Source: RGIG3528 sp964653855
GTDB taxonomy: Bacteria; Bacillota; Clostridia; Lachnospirales; Lachnospiraceae
Direction: 5' to 3'
Assembly: GCA_964653855.1 (NCBI GenBank)
Contig: CAZZFV010000028.1
Coordinates: 1 to 28,376 of the forward strand
DNA length: 28,376 bases
The position numbers and the translations under genes were made by a program. Shown here in pieces: positions 7,518 to 15,723 of the stretch (its first letter is position 1; each line of letters starts with the position of its first letter). The notes beneath the pieces are model-generated. The model did not search any database and was not told the origin of the DNA. It saw only the letters and a program-made list of their open reading frames with translations.

Positions 7518-8627
7518 ATGAAGAAAGTAATTGCAACACTTCTTGCGCTTTGCATGGTTATCGGACTTTCGGCATGCGGCGGAAGTACGGCTACGGGCGC
7601 GGATGCCATTGCCGATGAAATGACATCGTCGGACGGCAAGTATCAAATCGCACTTGTAACGGACGTAGGTCAGCTTAAGGACGGCTCTTTTAACCAGGGT
7701 ACATGGAACGGCGTTAAGCTTGCGGCAAAAGAAAACAACAAGAGCTATAAATATTATCAGCCGGCAAACGGATCGGAAGCTACGGACGACGACAGATATA
7801 ATGCAATGGTTGCTGCAGCCGAAGGCGGCGCAGACTTGATCGTAGCACCCGGATTCTTGCAGGCAACGGCACTTGAAAAGGCAGCAAAGGCATATCCGGA
7901 CGTTAAGTTCTTGTTTATCGACGGATGGGATCTCGGACTTTCAAATGTTGCGGCAGTTGCATATAAGGAAGAGCAATGCGGATATTTTGCCGGTTACGCA
8001 ATCGTTAAGGACGGCTTCACAAAGCTCGGCTTCTGCGGTGGCGGCGGCGGTACGAACCCTGCATGCTGCAGATACGGTTACGGATTTGTACAGGGCGCAA
8101 ATGCGGCAGCCAAAGAACTCGGCACAAATGTAACGGTTAATTACACATGGCTTTACGGCTCAAGCTACTCTCCTTCAAGTGAACTTCAGACACTCGTAAA
8201 CGGCTGGTATCAGGCAGGTACGGAAGTTGTATTCGCATGCGGCGGCACACTTTGCCAGTCTGTATTTGCGGCAGCTTCGGAGAACGATGCTTATGTTATC
8301 GGCGTTGACGTTGACCAGTCGGGCGATTCAAACACAGTTATCACATCCGCAATGAAGGAACTTGCAAACTCTGTTGTTCAGATGGCTGCCAAGCTTTATG
8401 CGGGACAGTGGAGCGAAATCGGCGGAACATGCCAGACACTCGGCGCGGCTCAGAATGACACGGGTCTTCCCACATCCGATACGGCTTGGAGATTCAGAAC
8501 ATTTACCGTTAAGGAATATGAAGAGATGTTCAACAAGGTCGTTAACGGAACTCTTGTAATCGATTCCGATTACGAAGCAAACTTTAACCAAAAGTATTCG
8601 AATGTTACGGTTAATATGGTTGAGTAA
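7518..8627 (+). CDS. nupN: BMP-family nucleoside-binding lipoprotein (NupN/PnrA-like)
   Basis: The extracytoplasmic binding protein of an ABC nucleoside importer. The 369-residue precursor has a lipoprotein signal ending in LSAC (Cys20). A BMP domain (PF02608) follows, visible as IALVTDVGQLKDGSFNQGTWNG near the N terminus, then DLIVAPGF, KFLFIDGWD and EVVFACGG, with VIGVDVDQ near residue 260. These match purine-nucleoside receptors such as PnrA and NupN. ATG 7518 is preferred to an in-frame ATG at 7479 because GGGAGGA lies 7 bases before it and the signal peptide then starts directly. A terminator separates it from the ATPase gene, which fits the usual need for more binding protein than transporter. 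Confidence 0.93.
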   Translation: MKKVIATLLALCMVIGLSACGGSTATGADAIADEMTSSDGKYQIALVTDVGQLKDGSFNQGTWNGVKLAAKENNKSYKYYQPANGSEATDDDRYNAMVAAAEGGADLIVAPGFLQATALEKAAKAYPDVKFLFIDGWDLGLSNVAAVAYKEEQCGYFAGYAIVKDGFTKLGFCGGGGGTNPACCRYGYGFVQGANAAAKELGTNVTVNYTWLYGSSYSPSSELQTLVNGWYQAGTEVVFACGGTLCQSVFAAASENDAYVIGVDVDQSGDSNTVITSAMKELANSVVQMAAKLYAGQWSEIGGTCQTLGAAQNDTGLPTSDTAWRFRTFTVKEYEEMFNKVVNGTLVIDSDYEANFNQKYSNVTVNMVE

Positions 8628-8669
8628 CAAAAAATCGAAAGCGGATTTTAAATTTATATGATTACGGTA

Positions 8670-8707
8670 ATCGGTGTAACCAAATTCGGGTTACACCGGT
8701 TTTTTTT
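8670..8707 (+). terminator. Terminator between the binding protein and ATPase genes
   Basis: CGGTGTAACC (8672-8681) pairs perfectly with GGTTACACCG (8689-8698) around a seven-base loop, followed by eight T (8700-8707). Confidence 0.9.
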
Positions 8708-8750
8708 AAGTGTTAACGGAATTTTGACGTGCGGGTACACAAGCTTTTTC

Positions 8751-8779
8751 TTGCTTTTTATATGTTAAAAATTTATAAT
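8751..8779 (+). promoter_or_regulatory. Promoter of the nupOPQ genes
   Basis: TTGCTT (8751-8756), a 17-bp spacer and a consensus TATAAT (8774-8779). It lies after the terminator at 8670-8707, so the ATPase and permeases can be transcribed separately from the binding protein. Confidence 0.55.
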
Positions 8780-8822
8780 CATAAGGATAGGAATATATCC
8801 GCACATGCGGGAGGAGAATACT

Positions 8823-10355
8823 ATGGGGAATGATTATGTAATCGAGATGCTCGGGATAACAAAGGAATTTCCGGGGATTAAGGCAAACGACAATATTACG
8901 CTTAGGTTGAGGCGCGGTGAAATTCACGCTCTGCTTGGGGAAAACGGAGCCGGAAAATCCACTCTTATGAGCGTTTTGTTCGGGCTTTACCGTCCGGATG
9001 CCGGAATTATAAAAAAGGACGGAAAAGAAGTAAAAATCATGAGCCCCAATGACGCAACCGCGCTCCATATCGGAATGGTGCATCAGCATTTCAAGCTTAT
9101 CGATGTTTACAGCGTTCTTGACAACATTATCCTGGGTGCGGAAGAAACAAAATACGGCTTTTTGCAAAAGAAAAACGCGCGAGAAAAGGTGCAGGCGCTT
9201 TCCGACAAGTACGGGTTAAGCGTGGATCTTGACGCAAAAGTGGAAGACATTACCGTCGGAATGCAGCAGCGAACGGAAATCTTAAAGATGCTTTATCGTG
9301 ATAACGAGGTGCTGATTTTTGATGAGCCGACGGCAGTGCTTACCCCGCAGGAAATCGAAGAACTCATGCAAATCATGAAAAATCTTGCGCATGAAGGAAA
9401 ATCGATACTCTTTATTTCGCATAAATTAAATGAAATCATGGAAGTTTCTGACCGCGTCACGGTGCTCAGAAAGGGTAAATTTGTGGCAACCGTGGATACG
9501 GCATCGACAAACAAGCAGGAACTTTCAAACATGATGGTCGGGCGTCCGGTGCAATTAAATGTTGTAAAAAAGGACAGTATTCCCGGCGACGAAATTTTAA
9601 AAATAGAAAATATGTGCATAAAATCTGCCATAAAGAAGGGCGATGCCGTGCATAACGTGTCATTTAACGTAAGGCAAAACGAAATCGTATGCATTGCGGG
9701 AATCGACGGAAACGGACAGACAGAGTTTATTCACGGGCTTACGGGGCTCACGAAAATCGAGTCGGGCCGTGTGATCCTTTGCGGCAAAGACATTACGCAT
9801 CTTCCGATCAAGAAAAAGAACGAAAACATGTCGCATATTCCGGAAGACAGACATAAGCACGGATTGATTCTGGATTTCACGTTGCAAGACAATATGGTTC
9901 TTAAGAGTTTTAACGATAAGAGGTTTCAGCATCACGGCTTCATAAAGAAAAATGAAGTAAAAAAATACGCGGAAAGTTTGATTAATCAATATGACGTAAG
10001 AAGCGGACAGGGTGCGGACACGGTCGTTCGCAGTATGTCGGGCGGAAATCAGCAAAAAGCAATAATTGCGAGGGAGCTCGATTCCGAAAAATCGCTTGTC
10101 GTTGCCGTGCAGCCAACGCGCGGACTTGACGTCGGAGCAATAGAATATATTCATTCGGAGCTTGTGCGGCAGCGGGATGCCGGACACGCCGTGCTCCTTG
10201 TGTCGCTTGAACTTGATGAAGTTTTGAGCCTTTCCGACAGAATCCTTGTGATGTACGAGGGCGAAATTGTGGGTGAATTAAATCCGAAAACAACTACGCC
10301 CGAGGAACTCGGCCTCTATATGGCGGGCGCAAAAAGAGCGGAAGGGGTGAGATAA
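8823..10355 (+). CDS. nupO: Nucleoside ABC transporter, tandem ATP-binding protein (NupO)
   Basis: The cytoplasmic energising subunit, 510 residues with two fused ABC domains as in RbsA/NupO. Domain 1 has Walker A GENGAGKS (39-46), a degenerate signature (TVGMQQR) and Walker B LIFDEPT (164-170). Domain 2 has a degenerate Walker A (GIDGNGQTE, from about 293), an intact signature SGGNQQK (406-412), and a Walker B in which Gln430 replaces the catalytic Glu (AVQPTRGLDVG). That asymmetry is normal for this family. ATG 8823 was chosen over ATG 8805 because GGGAGGAG (8809-8816) lies between them at the right distance. The stop codon directly abuts the next ATG. Confidence 0.94.
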   Translation: MGNDYVIEMLGITKEFPGIKANDNITLRLRRGEIHALLGENGAGKSTLMSVLFGLYRPDAGIIKKDGKEVKIMSPNDATALHIGMVHQHFKLIDVYSVLDNIILGAEETKYGFLQKKNAREKVQALSDKYGLSVDLDAKVEDITVGMQQRTEILKMLYRDNEVLIFDEPTAVLTPQEIEELMQIMKNLAHEGKSILFISHKLNEIMEVSDRVTVLRKGKFVATVDTASTNKQELSNMMVGRPVQLNVVKKDSIPGDEILKIENMCIKSAIKKGDAVHNVSFNVRQNEIVCIAGIDGNGQTEFIHGLTGLTKIESGRVILCGKDITHLPIKKKNENMSHIPEDRHKHGLILDFTLQDNMVLKSFNDKRFQHHGFIKKNEVKKYAESLINQYDVRSGQGADTVVRSMSGGNQQKAIIARELDSEKSLVVAVQPTRGLDVGAIEYIHSELVRQRDAGHAVLLVSLELDEVLSLSDRILVMYEGEIVGELNPKTTTPEELGLYMAGAKRAEGVR

Positions 10356-11540
10356 ATGAAAGAGAAACTTTTGAAGCTTTGGCAAAAAGACGGCACAAAA
10401 AAAGTATGCTCATCACTTATTTCCATACTTTTTGGGCTTGTGTTCGGAGCGCTTGTCGTATTCATTGTCGGCGTATGCAAAAAAACAATATCCGTTAAGG
10501 GCGCGTTTGAAGGCGTAAGAATTATATTCTTCGGAATTTTCAGCACGGGGCGCGATGCGGTTGGGCATCTTACGTGGGGCTTCAATGCAACCAACATCGG
10601 AAACATGCTTTTTCGTGCGACGCCCGTAATCATGACGGGCTTGAGCGTTGCGGTTGCGTTTAAAACGGGACTTTTCAACATCGGTGCGCCGGGTCAGTAT
10701 CTTATGGGCACGATGACAAGCCTTATGATTGCCTTGTCGATACCGAGTGAATCGGTCCCCGCATGGATAATCTGGATAATCGCATTTCTTGGCGCCGTTA
10801 TTGCGGGCGCGATTTGGGGCGCGATTCCGGGACTCGTGAAAGCGATATTTAACATAAACGAAGTCATCGCATGCATCATGACAAACTGGATTGCGGCGAT
10901 TATCGTAACATGGGCATTTGACGGAAGTATATTCAGAAATGCGGAAGAATACGGGAAACTCGGATATATTTACAAAACATCTCACAATAACGTTGCGACC
11001 GCGAAACTCGGACTTGACAAAATATTTGCGGGTTCGCAGGCGAATGCGGGAATATTTGTTGCGATAATAATTGCGATTCTCATGTATATAATGATAAACA
11101 AGACCACCTTCGGCTTCGAGCTTAAGGCATGCGGTTCCAATCGCCATGCGGCTCGTTATGCGGGCATAAACGATAAGCGCAACATTGTGATATCGATGTC
11201 GATTGCGGGTGCGCTTGCGTCGGCGGGTGCGGCGCTTTATTATCTGTCCGGAAATCCCGAGTTTTTCTGGTCAACATACCAGTCGCTTCCGGGAGAAGGC
11301 TTTAACGGAATTCCGGTTGCGCTTCTTGCGCTTAATAATCCGATAGCCGTGATTTTTTGCGGAATATTTATGGCACTCCTTGACGTCGTCGGAATGCAGC
11401 TCACAAATCTTACGGCGTACAATGAATACATAACGGATGTCATCATTGCGGTCATTGTTTATCTTGCGGCGTTTTCTTTAATAATCCGTCAATGGCTTGT
11501 GAAGCTCGGCAAAAACAAGGAAAAGGAGGAAACAAAATAA
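10356..11540 (+). CDS. nupP: Nucleoside ABC transporter permease 1 (NupP)
   Basis: An integral membrane permease of the branched-chain amino acid/ribose/nucleoside type (BPD_transp_2), 394 residues with about nine or ten hydrophobic segments. Recognisable segments are GLSVAVAFKTGLFNIGAPGQ, which resembles the family's FNIG-EGQ signature, INEVIACIMTNWIA, and FELKACGSNRHAARYAGI, the cytoplasmic loop that contacts the ATPase. ATG 10356 follows the nupO stop with no gap. Its stop overlaps the next start by one base (TAATG). The order binding protein, ATPase, permease, permease matches the nupNOPQ operon of Bacillus subtilis. Confidence 0.92.
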   Translation: MKEKLLKLWQKDGTKKVCSSLISILFGLVFGALVVFIVGVCKKTISVKGAFEGVRIIFFGIFSTGRDAVGHLTWGFNATNIGNMLFRATPVIMTGLSVAVAFKTGLFNIGAPGQYLMGTMTSLMIALSIPSESVPAWIIWIIAFLGAVIAGAIWGAIPGLVKAIFNINEVIACIMTNWIAAIIVTWAFDGSIFRNAEEYGKLGYIYKTSHNNVATAKLGLDKIFAGSQANAGIFVAIIIAILMYIMINKTTFGFELKACGSNRHAARYAGINDKRNIVISMSIAGALASAGAALYYLSGNPEFFWSTYQSLPGEGFNGIPVALLALNNPIAVIFCGIFMALLDVVGMQLTNLTAYNEYITDVIIAVIVYLAAFSLIIRQWLVKLGKNKEKEETK

Positions 11541-12571
11541 TGGTATTCTTAATTCATCAAACGTTACTTTTTATGGTTCCTCTTGCGATTGTTGCTCTTG
11601 CCGGTGTTTTTGCGGAGCGAAGCGGTATTATAAACCTTGCCCTTGAAGGTATAATGATTTTCGGCGCGTTTACCGGTGTGCTTTTTATAAGAATCATGCA
11701 GGGAAGCTCGTTTTTTACAAGCGCAAATGCGTCCGGCAAATGGGGCGTGATGCAATTACTCGAAATTCTTGCCATGCTTGTGGCGGGGCTTATGGGTGCG
11801 CTTTTTTCGCTTCTTCTTGCCTTTGCGGCAATAAATTTAAAAGCCGACCAGACAATCGGCGGAACGGCACTCAATATGCTTGCTCCCGCGCTTGTGCTTT
11901 TCTTAATCCGTATACTTGTAAACCAAAACACGCTTCAAATGGCAAAGGGTGATTCAGCAAGCTGGTTTATGATCAAAAAGACCACGCTCGGAATGGACAA
12001 AAATGCGGATATAGGCTTCCTTGGCGAACTTTTTGTAAACAAGGTTTATCTTGCGACATACATTTGCATAATTTTGTATATTGTGCTGTCGATAATCCTC
12101 TATAAAACACGCTTCGGCTTGAGGCTCCGTTCGTGCGGCGAAAATCCCCAGGCGGCGGATTCGCTCGGAATAAATGTATTAAGGATGAGATATGCGGGAA
12201 CCGTGATATCGGGATTTCTTGCGGGGACGGGCGGATTTGTATATGCCCTTACCACTTCAAACTGCTCGTCAAACGGCGACGTTGCGGGATTCGGTTTTCT
12301 TGCGCTTGCCGTAATGATATTCGGTAACTGGAAACCCGTGAACATTGCGGGCGGCGCGCTTCTTTTCGGACTCTTTAAGTGTATTGCGGCATGCTATTCG
12401 ACGCTTGACATAAACGGAGACGGCAATTATTTCCTTGTGGATGTAGGAATAAGCTCTTATGTTTACAGACTTTTGCCTTATGTGATCACGCTTCTTGTGC
12501 TTGCGTTTACGTCCAAAAAGTCGAGATGTCCGAAGGCGGAAGGAATTCCGTATGACAAGGGATTAAGATAG
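11540..12571 (+). CDS. nupQ: Nucleoside ABC transporter permease 2 (NupQ)
   Basis: The second permease half of the importer, 343 residues and about nine hydrophobic segments. It carries the family hallmark AERSGIINLALEGIMIFGAF near the N terminus and the ATPase-contacting loop LRLRSCGENPQAADSLGI. ATG 11540 overlaps the nupP stop by one base and has AAGGAGG at a good distance, so it is preferred to an in-frame start at 11492 that would lie deep inside nupP. The stop is followed 53 bp later by the guanylate-kinase-like gene with no terminator seen, so some read-through into the next cluster is possible. Confidence 0.92.
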   Translation: MVFLIHQTLLFMVPLAIVALAGVFAERSGIINLALEGIMIFGAFTGVLFIRIMQGSSFFTSANASGKWGVMQLLEILAMLVAGLMGALFSLLLAFAAINLKADQTIGGTALNMLAPALVLFLIRILVNQNTLQMAKGDSASWFMIKKTTLGMDKNADIGFLGELFVNKVYLATYICIILYIVLSIILYKTRFGLRLRSCGENPQAADSLGINVLRMRYAGTVISGFLAGTGGFVYALTTSNCSSNGDVAGFGFLALAVMIFGNWKPVNIAGGALLFGLFKCIAACYSTLDINGDGNYFLVDVGISSYVYRLLPYVITLLVLAFTSKKSRCPKAEGIPYDKGLR

Positions 12572-12624
12572 GGGCGGACACGCTTGAAAATACTTTTAAC
12601 GTAAATTGACACTTGGAGACAGAT

Positions 12625-13209
12625 ATGGGCAAAATTTATGCTGTGATGGGAAAAAGCGCGACGGGAAAGGACACCGTTTACAAGGAGCTTTTTAAGCGCT
12701 TCGGCGGAAAATTTAAAAACGTAATTCTTTATACCACGCGTCCCATAAGGCCCGGCGAAAAGAGCGGAACGGAATATTATTTTGTTGACGTTTCCGAAAA
12801 AGAAAGAACGGAAAAAGCCGGAAAGATTATAGAAATCAGAAGATACGACACCGTGTACGGACCGTGGTGGTATTACACAGCGGACGACGGACAGATAGAT
12901 CTTGAAAACAACGACTATCTTATGATAACGACTCTTTCCGGATATGAAAAAATAAGAGATTATTTTGGGGAAAATAAAGTCGTTCCGATTTATACCTACG
13001 TTGACGATTACACAAGGCTTATGCGTGCGATTACGCGCGAAAAAAAGCAGGGAACACAAGGCTATCTTGAAGTTTGCAGGCGTTTTATAGCGGACGAAAA
13101 GGATTTTTCGGAAGAAGAATTAAAGAGGCTTAATGTCACAAAAAGGTTTTTGAACGATAATCTTGACAGATGTCTTGAGGAAATAACCGAATGGATATTA
13201 ACAAAATAA
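12625..13209 (+). CDS. Guanylate-kinase-like P-loop protein in the tmk position of the yaaR-holB cluster
   Basis: A 194-residue cytoplasmic NMP-kinase-like protein. The P-loop is GKSATGKDT (9-17). The nucleotide-monophosphate site TTRPIRPGEKSGTEYYFV (from about 37) keeps the Arg, Glu, Gly and Tyr residues of guanylate kinases. The next segment, however, reads EIRRYDTVYGPWWYY where true Gmk has a form of E-x-A-x-V-H-G-N-x-Y-G-T. The lid and C terminus are also divergent and richly charged. The substrate is therefore uncertain: GMP phosphorylation is the default guess. ATG 12625 has GGAG (12615-12618) in front; a TTG at 12613 overlaps that site and was rejected. It overlaps yaaR by 19 bp. In many Bacillota this slot upstream of yaaR and holB holds thymidylate kinase. 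Confidence 0.78.
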   Translation: MGKIYAVMGKSATGKDTVYKELFKRFGGKFKNVILYTTRPIRPGEKSGTEYYFVDVSEKERTEKAGKIIEIRRYDTVYGPWWYYTADDGQIDLENNDYLMITTLSGYEKIRDYFGENKVVPIYTYVDDYTRLMRAITREKKQGTQGYLEVCRRFIADEKDFSEEELKRLNVTKRFLNDNLDRCLEEITEWILTK

Positions 13210-13634
13210 ATCAGACGGGGCAAGTGAATACGGCCGAGGTTAAGCCTCAGGAAAAGCCTGTGACGGCGGATTTTCAATTTACGCTTATGAGTAAAATCGA
13301 GGATACGGCGCTGCAGGAAAAGCTGATTACGCTTGTTACGGAGATTACGGACGAGGGCAAGAAAATCGCAAAACACATGGACGTCCGCGATATGAAGCAA
13401 TACAGGGCTCTTATCAAGGAATTCATGAATGAGATAGTTACGCGTTCGCACGAATTTAAGCGTGAAAATTTCCTTGACCGTCGCGGGCGGCACAGGGTTT
13501 ACGGCATGATAAAGGTGATTGACGAAGATCTTGACGAACTTGCGGCGGAGCTTATGAAGGAAGAAAAGGACCATCTTGTGATTTTGGCAAAGATTGACGA
13601 AATCAGAGGGTTGCTTCTTGATATACTTACGTGA
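13191..13634 (+). CDS. yaaR: YaaR-family protein (DUF327)
   Basis: A 147-residue helical cytoplasmic protein of unknown function. It matches the YaaR/DUF327 pattern: a disordered N terminus (about 1-25), then FQFTLMSKIEDTALQEKL, DEGKKIAKHMDVRDMKQYR and the highly conserved FMNEIVTRSHEF...RRGRHRVYGMIKVIDEDLDEL. The start ATG 13191 lies inside the 3' end of the kinase-like gene and is preceded by TTGAGGAAA, so translation is probably coupled. It is a constant neighbour of holB and ricT in Bacillota, which is the main hint to its role. Confidence 0.92.
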   Translation: MDINKINQTGQVNTAEVKPQEKPVTADFQFTLMSKIEDTALQEKLITLVTEITDEGKKIAKHMDVRDMKQYRALIKEFMNEIVTRSHEFKRENFLDRRGRHRVYGMIKVIDEDLDELAAELMKEEKDHLVILAKIDEIRGLLLDILT

Positions 13635-13647
13635 TGCGGATTGAAAT

Positions 13648-14649
13648 ATGTTTTATGATGAAATAATAGGACAGGAAAAAATAATATCGCATATGAAAAA
13701 CGCAAAGAAAAACGACCGTGTGTCGCACGCGTATATCATATGCGGCGAAAAGGGCAGCGGCAAAAAGCTTCTCGCAAAAAGCTTTGCGGCGTCGTTACTT
13801 TGTGAGGAAAGCGGAGATTCCGCATGCGGGAAGTGCAAGTCGTGCAAGCAGGTTGAGTCCGGCAATCATCCGGATTTGAGATATGTTACGCACGAAAAGC
13901 CGAATCTTATTGCGGTTGACGAAATAAGAGACGAACTCAACGATGACATTTTGATAAAGCCCTATTCGTCAAAATACAAGATTTATATAATCGACGAAGC
14001 CGAAAAAATGAACCGGCAGGCGCAAAACGCGATGTTAAAAACAATTGAGGAACCGCCCGAATACGCCGTCATTATGCTTCTTGCAAACAATGAGTATTCG
14101 CTTCTTCAAACGATTTTGTCACGGTGCATTACGTTAAACGTTGCTCCCGTCGACGATAAAAAAATAGTAGATTTCCTCAAAACAAGGTACGGAGTTTCCG
14201 AATATATGGCGGGAATTGCCGCAGGATTTTCGGACGGAAACGTGGGACGTGCGATAAGTTATGCCACTTCGGACGAGTTTACGACGGAAAAAAACGAATG
14301 CATAAAACTTGTAAAAGGTCTTGACGAAAAGGATGCAGGTGAAGTATATTCGGCGGTAAAACAGATGTCCGGAAAAGGCTTTAAGGACAGTGACCGCATT
14401 TTAAGCAAGCTTTCGCTTATCAAGATGTGGTATAAGGATGTGCTTGTGGTGCGGCTTACGGGGAGCACGGAGCACGTGATATTTAAGACGGAAAGCGAGG
14501 AGATTAAGCGCACAGCGGCACTTCTCGCACCCGATGTAATCACAAAAAAGCTTGATGCGATAGATTTGTTTAAAAGAAGAATCAAGTCGAACGTAAATCT
14601 TGAGGCGTCGCTCATGGTATTGATGCTGGAACTCAGAAGTAAGAAATAA
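13648..14649 (+). CDS. holB: DNA polymerase III subunit delta prime (HolB)
   Basis: A clamp-loader subunit of the replicative polymerase, 333 residues, of the AAA+ type. It has the P-loop GEKGSGKK (33-40) and a zinc-module cysteine set at 52, 60, 63 and 66 (C-x7-C-x2-C-x2-C). Sensor segments ADEAEK-like (IIDEAEKMNRQAQNAMLKTIEEPP) and the conserved SRC (LSRCITLN) follow. The C-terminal collar domain is divergent, as usual. It starts 13 bp after yaaR with only a weak ribosome site, which suggests coupling to yaaR. The 108 bp to ricT contain no terminator. Confidence 0.93.
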   Translation: MFYDEIIGQEKIISHMKNAKKNDRVSHAYIICGEKGSGKKLLAKSFAASLLCEESGDSACGKCKSCKQVESGNHPDLRYVTHEKPNLIAVDEIRDELNDDILIKPYSSKYKIYIIDEAEKMNRQAQNAMLKTIEEPPEYAVIMLLANNEYSLLQTILSRCITLNVAPVDDKKIVDFLKTRYGVSEYMAGIAAGFSDGNVGRAISYATSDEFTTEKNECIKLVKGLDEKDAGEVYSAVKQMSGKGFKDSDRILSKLSLIKMWYKDVLVVRLTGSTEHVIFKTESEEIKRTAALLAPDVITKKLDAIDLFKRRIKSNVNLEASLMVLMLELRSKK

Positions 14650-14757
14650 AGCCGGTTAGGACATTGCGCCACTATGCATGAACAATAAAGATGCTTGCGT
14701 CATGAGTCTGTAAGGCTGTGAATAATGAATTTTTTAAGTATTTATGGAGGTTGATAG

Positions 14758-15666
14758 ATGACTAAGGTTATAGGAGTAAGATTTAGGGAAGCGGGAAAAA
14801 TATATTATTTTGATCCGCTTGAGTTTGAGATTAAGAGAGACGATGCCGTAATTGTTGAAACGGCAAGGGGTGTTGAACTCGGACACGTTGTGATGGGACC
14901 GCATGATGTTGAAGACGATGCGGTTGTAAAGCCTTTAAAGCCCGTTATGCGCATTGCAACCCCCGAAGATCACGAAAAGGAAGCGGAAAACAGAAAAAAG
15001 GAAAAGGAAGCTTTCGAAATTTGCAACAAAAAAATCGCCGAACACGAGCTCGTGATGAAGCTTATAGGCTGTGAATATACGTTTGACCAAAACAAGCTTT
15101 TGTTTTATTTTACGGCGGACGGAAGAGGGGATTTTAGAGAGCTTGTGCGGGACCTCGCGCAAATTTTCAAGACGCGTATCGAGCTTCGCCAGGTGGGCGT
15201 GCGTGATGAAGCAAAAATTCTTGGCGGAATAGGTATTTGCGGACGTCCGCTTTGCTGTCATACATATATGCCTGACTTTGTGCCCGTTTCGATAAAAATG
15301 GCGAAGGAGCAGAACTTGTCACTTAATCCCACAAAGATTTCGGGCGTTTGCGGACGTCTTATGTGCTGTCTCAAAAACGAAGAGGCGGCTTACGAGGAAT
15401 TAAACAGCCATCTTCCGAATGTGGGAGATCACGTGACGACTGCGGACAACATGAAGGGAACGGTGCAAAGCCTGTCCGTGCTCAAGCAAAAGGTAAAGGT
15501 GCTTGTGGAAACGGGCGAGGATGAGCGCGAATTAAAGGAATATGACGTGGCGGATCTTGAATTTAAGCCTCGCCACAAGAAAGAAAGCCATAGCGGTGAT
15601 TCGGCGGAAATAAAGGCGCTTGAGGCAATGGAAAAGGGTTCGGTACAATCGAAGCTGGATGAATAA
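14758..15666 (+). CDS. ricT: RicT (YaaT), PSP1-domain protein of the RicTAF/Y-complex
   Basis: A 302-residue cytoplasmic PSP1-domain protein. In Bacillus subtilis its homologue joins RicA and RicF in an iron-sulfur complex that helps RNase Y mature mRNAs and affects sporulation and competence. The N-terminal VIGVRFREAGKIYYFDP and the RGVELGHVV segment are typical. The cluster of cysteines at 161, 166, 167, 198, 203 and 204 (CGRPLCC and CGRLMCC) is the likely cluster-binding site. GGAGG lies upstream of ATG 14758. The C-terminal tail is charged and low in complexity. The following yabA gene of Bacillus is absent here. Confidence 0.94.
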   Translation: MTKVIGVRFREAGKIYYFDPLEFEIKRDDAVIVETARGVELGHVVMGPHDVEDDAVVKPLKPVMRIATPEDHEKEAENRKKEKEAFEICNKKIAEHELVMKLIGCEYTFDQNKLLFYFTADGRGDFRELVRDLAQIFKTRIELRQVGVRDEAKILGGIGICGRPLCCHTYMPDFVPVSIKMAKEQNLSLNPTKISGVCGRLMCCLKNEEAAYEELNSHLPNVGDHVTTADNMKGTVQSLSVLKQKVKVLVETGEDERELKEYDVADLEFKPRHKKESHSGDSAEIKALEAMEKGSVQSKLDE

Positions 15667-15723
15667 GATTGCATGGCCAAAATGCGACTTAACGAAGAGT
15701 GAAAATACTTGGAGACCCACAAA

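Noticed and set aside
12584..12620. Promoter before the guanylate-kinase-like gene (TTGAAA with TAAATT)
   Set aside because: The spacing between the boxes is only about 12 bp and no alternative -10 fits, so no promoter is claimed there.
12613..12624. TTG start for the guanylate-kinase-like gene (and likewise TTG 15709 for yabB)
   Set aside because: In both cases the TTG overlaps the GGAG ribosome site of a correctly spaced downstream ATG, and family alignments begin at the ATG.
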